A stretch of DNA of 64,000 bases, taken from NCBI RefSeq assembly GCF_000208745.1, contig NC_030855.1:6842508-6906507 (forward strand), given 5' to 3'. Under the pieces are notes generated by a model, which was given only the letters and a program-made list of their open reading frames with translations, had not been told where the DNA came from and did no database searches. Positions 11,634 to 21,874 of the stretch are shown here, in pieces. Positions within the stretch are counted from its first letter, which is position 1. Each line of letters begins with the position of its first letter. Made by a program: the position numbers and the translations under genes. This DNA is from Theobroma cacao (Eukaryota; Streptophyta; Magnoliopsida; Malvales; Malvaceae).

Positions 11634-13694
11634 TTGACCCATTCGACAAGAGTCAATGACGGAGTAGTTACGAAGCGTCAGCTACGACGGATCATGCATC
11701 AGCATAAAAAAGACATGTCGGAGCTGAAGGCTTCAATTCAGTCATTGAGTCTGGCCATGCAGACATTTGAGGACCGTGTCGTTACTCATATTCTAGAGGG
11801 CCTGAAATCACAAGTATAATATTCTATCTTTGCTCATATATTTGTCGTTTATGTTTAGTAGGTGTAGATGTATTTTTTGTTATCGGTTTATGGTATTTTA
11901 TGAGCTAACGGATTTTCCCATTTATCTCGTTCTGTAGGGCGGTCCTTCATCTCACGATGCTGGTGAGGACGACGTTGATGCTGATGATGGGCAGCATGAT
12001 GAAGTTGCTGTTCACTTTCATGATGATGTTGTTGGCCGTGACGGAGATGATGCTGTTGCAGGGGATGTGATCCTTCAATCAGATGATGCTGAAGGAGTCC
12101 ATGTTCCTCAAGTTGATTTGGTTATTGATGCATCTACAAGAGGGGGAAGGGACCTTCACTCGCTCGTGGCTGAAGTAGTCCATGTTCCTTAGGTTGATTC
12201 GTTTATCGATGCATCTGCGGTAGGGGAGAGGGACCTTTAGTCAATCGTGGTTGAAGGACAGCATTTTCCTGAGTCCTATGCAATAGTCGAGGCAACAGAA
12301 GGACGGGATGAGAACCTTGCATCAGTTCAGGTTGAAGGGGACCATTTTTGTTAGAGCACTCCTAAAGCCAGCAGGAACGGTTGTTGTCAGTAGAGTCTGA
12401 TGTCCATCATCGTGCACCGCCAATTTCAGACCCAACTGAGTAGGCATGAGTCAAACTGGTGAGCAAATACATTTCAAGCCTATACGTTGACCTTTTAGTG
12501 AGCCGTCGGGAAATGAAGGATGCACTGGTGCAAGCATACGAAGCTTTCAAGAAAGACGAGTGTGCAAGGTAAGCTCAAAAATAACATTGGAAATATTGTT
12601 TTTTAATGAAACATTAATCCACAAGGCTTTTGAAATTCATTCTGTTACATATGCAGGTATGACGTTGGAATCTTAAGGGATCAAGGTGCTGAATTTTTCA
12701 CAACATTAAAGGATCCCAAAGAAGAAATGAGTAGTGAACATATAAATGCATGCCTTAGCGTACTCTGTAAGCGGATGACAGGGTTGAAGTCGAAGTTGTA
12801 CACTACCCATGCATGCGTGGTTGACACGATATTCTTCGAAAGTTTATCTGAAAAATTTTCAATTATGAAAATACTCAGTTTTTTATTGCATTAAGTGTAA
12901 GCTAATGTATACATGCTTCATAGGACACTATCCATATGCTACATACCTTATTTCCAATTGAAGATGCTCGGTCCACGATGGAAATTTTGGATGAGTTGCG
13001 AGGTTACATGGAGGGTGAGAGGCTGACATACGGCAAAAAATGGGAAGATGTCGATTTCATCCTCACACATTGCAATGTGGGCAGGCATTGGGTGGTAGCA
13101 AAGATTGACTAGGTGAGTTGGACGATCAAGGTGGTGGACTCCGTAAGAACTTCGAATGCTAAGGATAATGGAGTGCGTGCGGCTCAGATGACACCCCTTA
13201 CGACTATTATGCCAATCATCTGCCACCAAACCGGTTATTTCGACAAAACACATCAAAAGACACGGGATATGATGCCGATGCTGTTGGATATCCATTTGCC
13301 AAAAGCTAAAGTGCATTGGCAGAACGATAGTGTCAGTTGCTGTATGTTCATGATAGGGTACATTGACGATATTTTGCAATCGAAAAATATCATAGTTAAG
13401 CAGAATATGATTGCAAATATGCATCGCCAATACGCACTAGAAATTGTTTCCAACAATTGTGAGAGCGAACCCTGAACATATCGACCCTTGTATGTACATC
13501 ATTTTTTTTGTATATACAATTAATTTTATTAATTTTAATATTCATACATTTTATACATTACTTTCCCATTACTTCTTTATCAATTAAATATAAAATCAAG
13601 TTGAAAAGTATAAAGGTAAAAATAGAGAGATAAACTTCATATTGAAAAAACCCAAAAAATCGAAAAGCTAAAATTTTCTTAATTTTATTAATTT

Positions 13695-14660
13695 TGTGCC
13701 GTGTCACCCACAAGACTGCAACAATTTGGCTTGTCACGCCAAGTCTGCATGCACTCAGTCTGTCACCATAATTGGCCTCTGCCGTGTCACCTGCCAAGAC
13801 TAAAAGAAGTTAGTGTGTCATGCCATAAGTCTGAATTAACTCAGCGTGTCACGCCAAGTATGCATGCACTTAGCATGTCACCACAATTGGCCCATGCCGT
13901 GTCACCCCAAGTCTGCATGCACTCAGCGTGTCACCACAATTGGCCCATGTCGTGTCGCCCCACAAGACTGCAACAAGTCAGCGTGTCATGCCATAAGTTT
14001 GCATTAACTCAATGTGTCACGCCATAAGTATGGTTGCACTCAGCGTGTCACCATAATTGGCCCCTACCGTGTCACCCCCCACAAGACTGCAACAAGTCAG
14101 CGTGTCACGCCATAAGTCTGCTTACACTTAATGTGTCACCATAATTAGCCCTTACCGTGTCACCCCATAAGACTGCAACAAGTCAACGTGTCACGCTATA
14201 AGTCTGCATTAACTTAGCATGTCACGCCATAAGTCTGCTTGCACTCAACATGTCACCACAATTGGCTCTTGCCGTGTCATCCCACAAGACTGCAACAAGT
14301 CAGCGTGTCACGCCATAAGTCTGCTTGCACTCAACGTGTCACCACAATTGGCTCCTGCCGTGTCACCCCACAAGACTGTAACAAGTCAGCGTGTCACGCC
14401 ATAAGTTTGCTTGCACTCAACGTGCCACCACAATTGGCCCCTGCCGTGTCATCCCACAAGATTGCAACAAGTCAGCGTGTCACGCCATAAGTCTGCATTA
14501 ACTTAGCGTGTCACGCCATAAGTTTGCTTGCACTCAACGTGTCACCATAATTGGCCCTTGCCGTGTCACCCCACAAGACTGCAACAAGTCAGCGTGTCAT
14601 GCCATAAATCTGCATTAACTCAGCGTGTCACGCCAAGTCTGCATGCATTCAGCGTAACAT
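13695..14660. repeat. Minisatellite array C, 86-bp higher-order repeat of three GTGTCAC boxes
   Basis: GACTGCAACAAGTCAG or a variant recurs at 86-bp spacing (for example g14288, g14374, g14460). Each unit holds three boxes headed CGTGTCAC: one followed by GCCATAAGTCTGC, one by CACAATTGGC and one by CCCACAAGACTG. The basic subunit is therefore about 29 bp. Some units carry an extra subunit with GCATTAACTTAGC. Open frames through this array are repeat artefacts. The array lies directly downstream of the Ulp1-like gene. Confidence 0.92.
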
Positions 14661-14822
14661 CCACTCACGAAGTTATTCAGCATAATATAACTTCAACGAA
14701 GAAAATAACTCAAGAAAATATGTGCTCAATGAAAATAAAAATTCCTATAAATTTTATTAAAGTTTTCAAAAAAAGACCACCCTGAAAATACAAGGAGATG
14801 ATACAAAAAAAAGAACCGTAGT

Positions 14823-15041
14823 TCATTTCTTCCTAAGTTCATATACTTTGAACTCTATCTCCGCGAGAATCTTTTTGTTGCTCAGGATGGCAGCCTCCAG
14901 GTCAAAAGTCCTTTGCATAAGGTTGTCGATGAGGGCGTGCATATCCTGCTGGAATATCTGCAACTGCTCCCTCAAAGGCACATTTTCCTCTTCGGAGGTT
15001 GCTTCTTCCCCGTTCTCGACTCTTGCATCTCTGGAAGTCAT
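14823..15041 (-). CDS. Small intact coiled-coil protein (72 aa) inside the MULE
   Basis: This is an unbroken 72-codon frame from ATG to stop in an element whose other genes are all broken. I do not recognise a named family. The N-terminal third is acidic (runs of Glu near residues 11-19). Residues about 24-72 have a heptad-like pattern of Leu, Ile and Met and should form a coiled coil, ending in Arg-Lys-Lys. A TATA box lies about 70 bp upstream, and the start codon has an A-rich context. It lies between array C and the transposase gene and is transcribed away from the transposase. It could be a MULE accessory protein or the last exon of a longer decayed gene. Confidence 0.5.
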   Translation of the reverse strand: MTSRDARVENGEEATSEEENVPLREQLQIFQQDMHALIDNLMQRTFDLEAAILSNKKILAEIEFKVYELRKK

Positions 15042-15101
15042 TTTTCAATTATTTGAGATTGATTAAGATAATTGAATTTGATTCAAATGGTTAATGGTTT
15101 C

Positions 15102-15113
15102 CTTTATTTATAG
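15102..15113 (-). promoter_or_regulatory. Candidate TATA box for the 72-aa ORF
   Basis: On the minus strand the sequence reads CTATAAATAAAG, a very good plant TATA box, about 65-75 bp upstream of the ATG at 15041. The region between them is A/T-rich with no upstream ATG obvious in frame. Confidence 0.5.
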
Positions 15114-15119
15114 GCATGA

Positions 15120-16230
15120 ATACTGACTCTTTGTTTTCCACACCCATATAAGTGCAATGAAAGGAGGCTGAATTGGTTATTAAGTACCTGTTCGGCTTGC
15201 CCTTTCATCTTATCTACTTCTTAAAAGCAAAAGTCAGGCTAAATATCATTTTCTAAGAAATTCTTAATAAAAAGCAGCTTAAAGGTTTTTTCTCTTTCTC
15301 ACTAATCAAAAAGGATTTTAATATTACTTCTTTTCTCTTTTCCAAGAAATTCGTTATCGTTTCTTCTTTTCTCTTCTTTTTTTTTTAATTTAAGTATCAT
15401 GGTAGACCAACCAAAATCTAATACTATTGCTACTATACAAATATGAAATTATATATAAATTTCAAGAATTACATTAGAGCTTATTAGGTTATTGAAGACC
15501 ACAAATCCTATTAAATTTATAAATAAAAACTTTACTCTATTTTATTAATACATTTTTTAAATTAAAAATATAAATTAATGACTTATAAATTATATAAATA
15601 TAAATAGAAGTGCTTAGCCGATGAGATTCTCGAAACTCTACTTATTTTCATTTTTAAAATAGACATATATTTGGCAAGGTTTGAAAAAGAAAATTGAACT
15701 TCGAGAATTTTTGATATTGAGTATGGATAAGCATCTAAGAGCCGAAATCACTCAAATAACAATTAAAATATCAAGTTATATTATTTTTCTTATAACAGGT
15801 GTTATTGTTTTAAAACTTTCCTTAAATTTCTAAACAGAGGTAGAAAGTATTGGCGAAATCTAATTACTCATGAAATAGAAAGGAATTTTATTGTAAGAAC
15901 ATAAACGGTTAAATCAAATGAAATAGAAAGAAATTAAATCAAATCATTAATTATTTAATACAAGTGGTAATAAAATGTGACAAATGGGGTAACAGTATAG
16001 GGACTTCGCAAGTCTATTCAGTGTTCAAAACTACGGACAAAATGAAATGAATTCTCAAATAATATATCTATAAAATTAATAAAAAAATAAAAACTCATCT
16101 ACAAGAAGAAACTAACAAGCACTAAAAAATATGAATGAATGTAAGATACTATAAAAGGAAATTGTGAGAAAGGTATTGCACATGGGTTACACATTTAGTT
16201 AGGCGGACAAGCTGTCTTCATCCATAACAC
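15120..16230. other. AT-rich spacer inside the MULE
   Basis: I see no open frame, repeat array or transposon end here. It separates the small coiled-coil ORF from the 3' end of the transposase pseudogene and would contain the promoter region of the former and the terminator of the latter. Confidence 0.4.
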
Positions 16231-16303
16231 ACCTTACATTTTCAGACATTGTCCCTCGTATTGGACAATTGTTACATGTGTGGCCGATTTGTCTGCAACT
16301 TGA

Positions 16304-19092
16304 CTATGCTTTGGGTCGACGCACTCGTGGAGGGGCCGATTGACTTGGAGATGGTGCCGGATTTGTGGATGGAACTGCAAATGGGGATAGGCAATTTTGT
16401 CTGTTATGCCCATACCTCTTGCATTGCGAACATCTCCGTGCTTGACTACCTTCACCACCCGATGGAATCCTTCTCCTCCTAGATCTTCCCGCTTGGCCTC
16501 GCCAAGGTGGTGGCAAGACAATAATTTGTTTCACATGAGGGGGGATGCCCCACTCACTATGATGCCCTACCGGCCTAATGGATCCCGAATAACCCTCCAC
16601 CAAAACGGTTATCTTGTAGTAGTCAGCGCAGAATTTAATGGCTTCACGTTTGCATTTATTGAAAAATACAATAAACTCAATCTTCAAGCACAATGTAAAT
16701 GCTATGTCAATTACGGTTCAAATAAGAAATAAGGATATTCTGACCTTGTTGCTACAATGGCATGGTTGCATGACAGTAAATCTGTTTGGAACTCACAACA
16801 TGAACACGTCTTCTTGGACAGGTTTACAAGTCCGTCCATTTTTCGTCTTTAACTTTAAACTCCACTCGATTGATAGGCTTAACTACAAAACGATGTGCAT
16901 CATTAAACCGTTTGCTCAACTGCTTGGCAACCCAAGGGCTGAGGGGCGTGGTCACCTTGACGGCCTCTTTGTACCGATCATGGAACTAATGCTGGAACAT
17001 GTATTTGATGAACTCGATCAAAACAGTGATTGGCATTTGTCTTGCGTGCTTCAAGCATGAGTTAACACATTCCGCTATGTTGGATGTCATCATTTGGTAT
17101 CGCCTTGCCGGTGAACATGCAGGTGCCCATCTCTCAGGCCCTATCTTCATAAGGTCAGCATGGGCTCCCGATGAATATGCTTGAGCTAGTTCATATGTCT
17201 GTTGAAATCGGAAACCTTATAGCAATCTCGAGCAAGGGTGAAAATCATACAAACGTCGTCGCGCTTGAACTTGTTTTTAAAGTTTTTTTTCAAGTGGTAA
17301 CTGCATAAACCATGATGCACTTCTGGGTATGCATTTTGGATTGCTTTCTTAATGCTGAGATGCTGATAAAAAATAAACACAGTGTTTTCAAGACAACCAA
17401 CCGCATCACGCAGCTTGTTAAGAAACCATGTCCACGAGTCTTTGTCCTCAACATGGTCGATGATAAACGCACTCCTTCACATCTTTGCATACAGTGACAA
17501 ATAGAACACCCTTGAACCTGCCTTTTAGATGTGTCGCATCAATTACAACCGTAGGACGCATTACATCCCTAAACCCTCGAATACAAGCCCCTTATGGCCA
17601 GAAACAATATTTGAATCTTTCTGCCTCATCAGTAGCCAATGCAGTCACTGTGCTAGGATTTGCTTATTCCAACATATAAAAATATGAGGGTAGTAGTTGA
17701 AATGACTCCTTTGGTGGACCGAAAACAAGCCTCTCTACATACTCTTTCGCTTGCCAAGCCTTACATACAAGCATTCCAATCCCCACTGAACCCTCATCTC
17801 ACAAATTATGTTCTTAGGTCTCAATGCTACTTCATTAGCCCGAAGCTTGTGTGACATAAGTTCACCAATTATCTTCGCACTCGTTGGAAATTGCCCTTGA
17901 AAACCATCAACAGTATAGGTGTGTACTTTGTGGAATGTCCGAACTTGCCAATATTCTCCTCTGTTAGGTAACTTCGTTGCACGCACACTGAACTTGCATG
18001 CCTTGTCCTTGCAACCAACCTCATAACGACCTTTACATGACCTTTTTACTCTTATCGCAAACTTCTCTTTTATAACCAACATGTTTAAAGCTTGTTTCAA
18101 CTCGACCTTCGACGAAAACATTCTTTCTTTGTATAAGTGATCATCGGCACGTGTCGACTCCTCAGTGATAATTGTTTAGAAGGAGAACCTTGCTGCACCT
18201 GTAATTACCCACATACTAGATATCCTTACATTTCCCCTTTCCTTATCACTATCATCGAGCAATGTATCAAGGGAACGAATCTGTTCTCACCAGCGATGGG
18301 GTCATTGTATATGGGGTCATTACACTGAACATCTCCTACATCAACACCTCCAACAGGTTCGGTTTTGCCTTCAACATTATTGCAAATTGGAATGTCATTG
18401 TCATAAAGGCAGTCATCATCTGAACTATCATCTTGCCATTGTTTAAGCCCATCATCTGAAGTGTCATCAAATCTATTTTCACCGGCTGCGAACAAATCCT
18501 CATTTCCCTCATCAAATGCAGTATTATCCTCCAGCATCGCAGTGTCACCCTCCAACCTCACATTGTTGTCCTCAAGTTTCGTATTCTCATTTGACAATGG
18601 TATTACACACTTTACAGTTTCACCCGATCGTTGCATTTGTTCGATAGAAACAAGTAATTGGTTTGATGCACATCCTGATCGGAATTGTGCAGCCAACTGT
18701 TCTGTGAATGTTGTCTGTCTACTGGACTGCACAAACTCTTGTGCATACCTCAATTTCCATTGTTGTGGGTTACGGACCGAATGTTGTGGTATATGTGAAG
18801 CATTGTAAATCTCATTTTGATTGAGCTGATTGCCATGTTGTCCAACTTCTTCATGTGATATAACATTTGTTTGGCATCCCTTAATGCTGACATACACAGT
18901 CGGAACATTCCTCTGTTCTAGCAAAATTAATGCAACATCCTCATCATCCTTGATAATTGGCCGTGATAGCTCTCCGGGTGTACTGATCAATGCATGTAAC
19001 TCAATCTCGTCAATTTCTGAGTTTACCCTAATAACATCTTTAACCAGCTTTATCAAGCCCGCAAACGACAAATCACTCATAACCCCCCACAT
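16304..19092 (-). pseudogene. MULE transposase (mudrA-type), disrupted
   Basis: The domain order is complete for a plant MULE transposase. An N-terminal PB1-like region comes first (MSDLSFAGLIKLVKDVIR..., from about 19080), then a long Asp/Glu-rich spacer. The MuDR DNA-binding zinc domain lies at about 18121-17850 (C-KD-C-F-VRATK-P). The DDE transposase core follows at about 17600-17000 (first Asp at 17538-17540 in PTVVIDATHLKGRFKG, then HGLCSYHLKKNF and NIAE-VNS-LK-AR-MPI). A SWIM zinc finger lies near 16760-16810 (CSC...CNH). The C-terminal CCHC knuckle is at about 16390-16431 (CSQCKRYGHNRQNC). The gene is dead: stops interrupt the stretch before the first Asp, frames shift near 17470 and 17170, and the second acidic residue has become Tyr (17366-17368, YQHLSI). 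Confidence 0.93.
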
Positions 19093-19234
19093 TCATGACT
19101 CACCACCCTTGTAAATGCCATCCACCCACTGACCATCGTGTCTTATCACAAGTCGCACAATTAGAACCCTATTGAAATTTTGAAAAAAAAAATTTGTCAA
19201 TCATTTTACACAATACATGCCGTGATCAAAAATT

Positions 19235-20030
19235 TGTTAGTCATGTTGTTACACGCCATGCATATAACGTAAAATGTTGTAACACGCCATGCATATAACG
19301 TAAAATGTGGTAACACGCCATGCATATAACATAAAATGTCGTAACACGTCATGCATTTAACGAAAAATATGGTAACACGCCATGCATATAACATAAAATA
19401 TGGTAACACGCCATGCATATAACGTTAAATGTTGTAACACGCCATGCATATAACGTAAAATGTGGTAACACATGCCATGCATATAACATTAAATTAACAA
19501 GCCATGCATATAACGTTAAATGTTTAACACGCCATGCATAAAACATAAAATGTGGTAACATGTCATGCATATAACATAAAATGTTGTAACACGCCATGCA
19601 AATAGCATAAAATGTGGTAACACATCATGCATATAATGTAAAATGTGGTAACACGCCATGCATATAGCGTAAAATGTGGTAACAAGTAACATGCTATGCA
19701 TATAACGTAAAATATTGTAACACGCCATGCATATAACGTAAAATGTTGTAACACGCCATGCAAATAGCGTAAAATGTGGTAACATGCCATGCATATAACG
19801 TAAAATGTTTTTACACGCCATGCATATAACGAAAAATGTTGTAACACGCCATGCATATAACGTAAAATGTGGTAACACATCATGCATATAACATAAAATG
19901 TTGTAACACGCCATGCATATAGCGTAAAATGTGGTAACACGCCATGCATATAGCGTAAAATGTGGTAACACACCATGCATATAACGTTAAATGTTGTAAC
20001 ACGCCATGCATATAACCAATGTCGTGACAC
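19235..20030. repeat. Minisatellite array D, 31-bp unit, about 26 copies
   Basis: AACACGCCATGCATATAACG recurs every 31 bp (for example 19281 and 19312) across about 800 bp. The rest of the unit is TAAAATGTGGT or TAAAATGTTGT. On the minus strand the core reads GCATGGCGTGTTAC, almost the same as CCATGGCGTGTCAC in array A. Because 31 is not a multiple of three and no unit has a stop in the minus direction, the array reads open in several minus frames; these are not genes. It begins about 500 bp inside the right end of the MULE. Confidence 0.95.
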
Positions 20031-20039
20031 GCTAAAATA

Positions 20040-20558
20040 ACGCTAACACATGTTATAGATGCATGGCGTGTAACAACTTTGAGCAATGTTTCTAATCCAT
20101 TTTCTAATTTATACCAAATGTTTTAAAAATTTAAGTGTGTTGTAGTAATAAACCTAATAATAGGTACATTGATGTCATCTCTGCTATAGAGTCTGTTAAT
20201 CTACAACAATATAGCCAGATGCCGAGAGATAGACCACAGCCCGATGACGATGGTGCTCAACAGAGAGTTGACAGAACTCATACAGTTCAGAGATCTGAGA
20301 GAGCTAACGACGATGGTGCTCAACAGAGACTTGCCAGAGTTGAGACAATTTAGAGAGAAAGATGACCGAGCTCAAACAACTGAGCATTTATTTTTATTTT
20401 TTTCTATTTTCTCTTTGCCGGGAGGGAGATAGCTCAAACAGCTGAGCATTTATTTGAAACGATGTTGTTAAGGGCATTTTGGTCTACTCATGTTTTTTTT
20501 TACTAGAAATATTTCTGAAATCACCTTATCACGAGGTCTTTTTTCTCACAATTTCCTC
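20040..20558. other. Right terminal region of the MULE
   Basis: This holds the distal part of the element. A short duplicated stretch at about 20243-20352 repeats GACGATGGTGCTCAACAGAGA twice (about 67 bp apart), and GCTCAAAC-RCTGAGCATTTATTT occurs at about 20370 and 20432. The terminal inverted similarity to the left end is at 20461-20486. No gene is recognised; the short open frame at 20244-20432 follows the internal duplication. Confidence 0.5.
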
Positions 20559-20559
20559 A

Positions 20560-21870
20560 ATTTGTCTAATGTCCCTCTTGAATTGTCAAGTTCTTATATA
20601 TATACCAAATAAGAACATTCTTTAAGAGCGGTTAGTAAAAAGTGCTTATGAAATAGAAGAGTATATTTAGGCAAAACACGTTCTTTATGAGAGAACCTAT
20701 TTATGATGGGAAGAACACGTTCTTTATGGGGATAGCACGTTAGCTCATTACTTGTGTATTGGATAGTGGAAGGATATTTTGGTTTAATGATATAGTGGAG
20801 CTCGATGACATCTAAGAATGTATCATGTGTTTTCTTAATAAAAAGGAAAAATATAAAATAAATGTATTTCAAGAAAAAGGTTAAGAGGATGACTCTTTAA
20901 TTACCTCTATACGTGAGTTGTCAAGCCAAGCTTTCTAGAAGATCTCAAAAATGAAAATAACTCATGAACTCTGTCACTTGTTTTGTGTTATTTTCACTGC
21001 TTTCTACATGACGTAGCTGTTACATGCTTGTTCTCATTTTATAAAACAATTATTAAAAAACTAATAATACGCTAACCAAATCAAGTATCTACACCCAGTC
21101 AAAGATGCACTCTACAAAACCTTGACCTTGGTTTATACAATAAGTTATTTAACATCCAAAATGAAAATTGGATGAAATATTGAAACGTTAACCATAATTG
21201 CTTTCCAATCCTACAGTAGGTCATCAGACGCAGCATGTTTCTCGCAAATAATGAATGCAGATAAAATTTCTTCAATATTTCTCCTGGAAAGATTGTTGGT
21301 AATTGGAAATTGAGCTAGGGGCACCAAAAGGGTTAATAATCTTTTAGTTGAAATTATAAATTGAAGGCTTTTTTAAAAAAAAGTACTTATGTGCAATAAC
21401 AAATATTTAATGAGACTTTTCCATATCTTCACTTTATCTTTTATTTATTTATTCAAAAAGTTAATAACATTTTAACTAATAATAGTTAATCATAAAAATC
21501 TATTTGATTAAAAAAATACAAAATTTGATTGAACATAATAAAAAAATAAAAATCTATTTAAAGTTTTTAAATAAGTCAAAAAAATTTTAAAACATTTTGC
21601 CAAATAAAAATAAAGCTGAGAGATTAGACTACTAGTTTTACCCTTTTTTTTTGAGACATTAGAATACCATTAACACTATAACAACTAAAATAGGTAGAAA
21701 GGATCACAAAATTTTAAATAATAAAAGTAGAATGAACAATGAAATTAATTGTAGTTACATATGAAAATAATTTACTTGTGAATGGAAATTTCTAAGAAAA
21801 AATAAAGACAATTTCATGAAAAAATCTTCCAAAGCAGTTAAAAACAAAAAGTCTGATTTTTACATGCGCA
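20560..21870. other. AT-rich intergenic DNA downstream of LCB1
   Basis: No coding signal is recognised. The phrase AACACGTTCTTTATG occurs twice (about 20674 and 20704), a minor local repeat. The part adjoining 21874 should contain the LCB1 3' untranslated region and polyadenylation site. Confidence 0.4.
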
Positions 21871-21874
21871 TCAA

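Larger units (their letters stand above)
8346..13475 (+). pseudogene. Ulp1-like (peptidase C48) gene carried by the MULE, DUF1985-type, disrupted
   Basis: The gene is related to SUMO-protease-like ULP genes mobilised by MULEs. A candidate first exon (8346-8366, MSVISEE, followed by GTTAGT) precedes a Copia insertion. After it, 10479-10631 encodes a DUF1985-like segment (DIDAWNAFPWGHYVW). Two LQ-WA segments follow near 10730 and 10970, then three small repeated exons, an acidic Asp-rich exon from 11938, and the protease region from about 12658. Catalytic positions are visible: His at 13086-13088 (RHWV), Asp at 13137-13139 (VVDS), Gln at 13320-13322 and Cys at 13338-13340, with the usual Gln-to-Cys spacing of six. 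The usual DCG is SCC here. An in-frame TAG at 13110-13112 and several stops between 10560 and 12420 make it a pseudogene, unless introns remove them. Confidence 0.8.
6908..20558. mobile_element. Large decayed Mutator-like element (MULE) with transposase and Ulp1-like genes
   Basis: The element contains a mudrA-type transposase pseudogene (minus strand, 16.3-19.1 kb) and an Ulp1-like pseudogene (plus strand, 8.3-13.5 kb). Its ends are inferred from inverted similarity. The left side at about 7005-7030 and the reverse complement of about 20461-20486 share GAC-AAAATGCCCTTAA with only scattered mismatches. Weaker similarity runs outwards to a G-rich start followed by GGAAAT at both ends. I could not find a convincing 9-bp target duplication, so end positions are approximate. 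Four minisatellite arrays, a small coiled-coil ORF and a nested Copia fragment lie inside. MULEs that carry Ulp1-type protease genes are known from Arabidopsis (Kaonashi) and melon (CUMULE). Confidence 0.8.

Noticed and set aside
13701..14785. Plus-strand open frames with repeating Cys/His-rich peptide that looks like zinc fingers
   Set aside because: They are translations of the 86-bp minisatellite array C; the Cys/His pattern comes from the GTGTCAC boxes, and the frames overlap each other.
16249..18808. Many plus-strand frames of 60-140 codons
   Set aside because: They are shadows of the minus-strand MULE transposase; only the minus strand shows family motifs.
19206..20086. Several overlapping minus-strand open frames of up to 155 codons with a repeating peptide
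   Set aside because: They run through the 31-bp minisatellite, which lacks stops in the minus direction; different frames give the same peptide set, so they reflect the repeat, not a gene.
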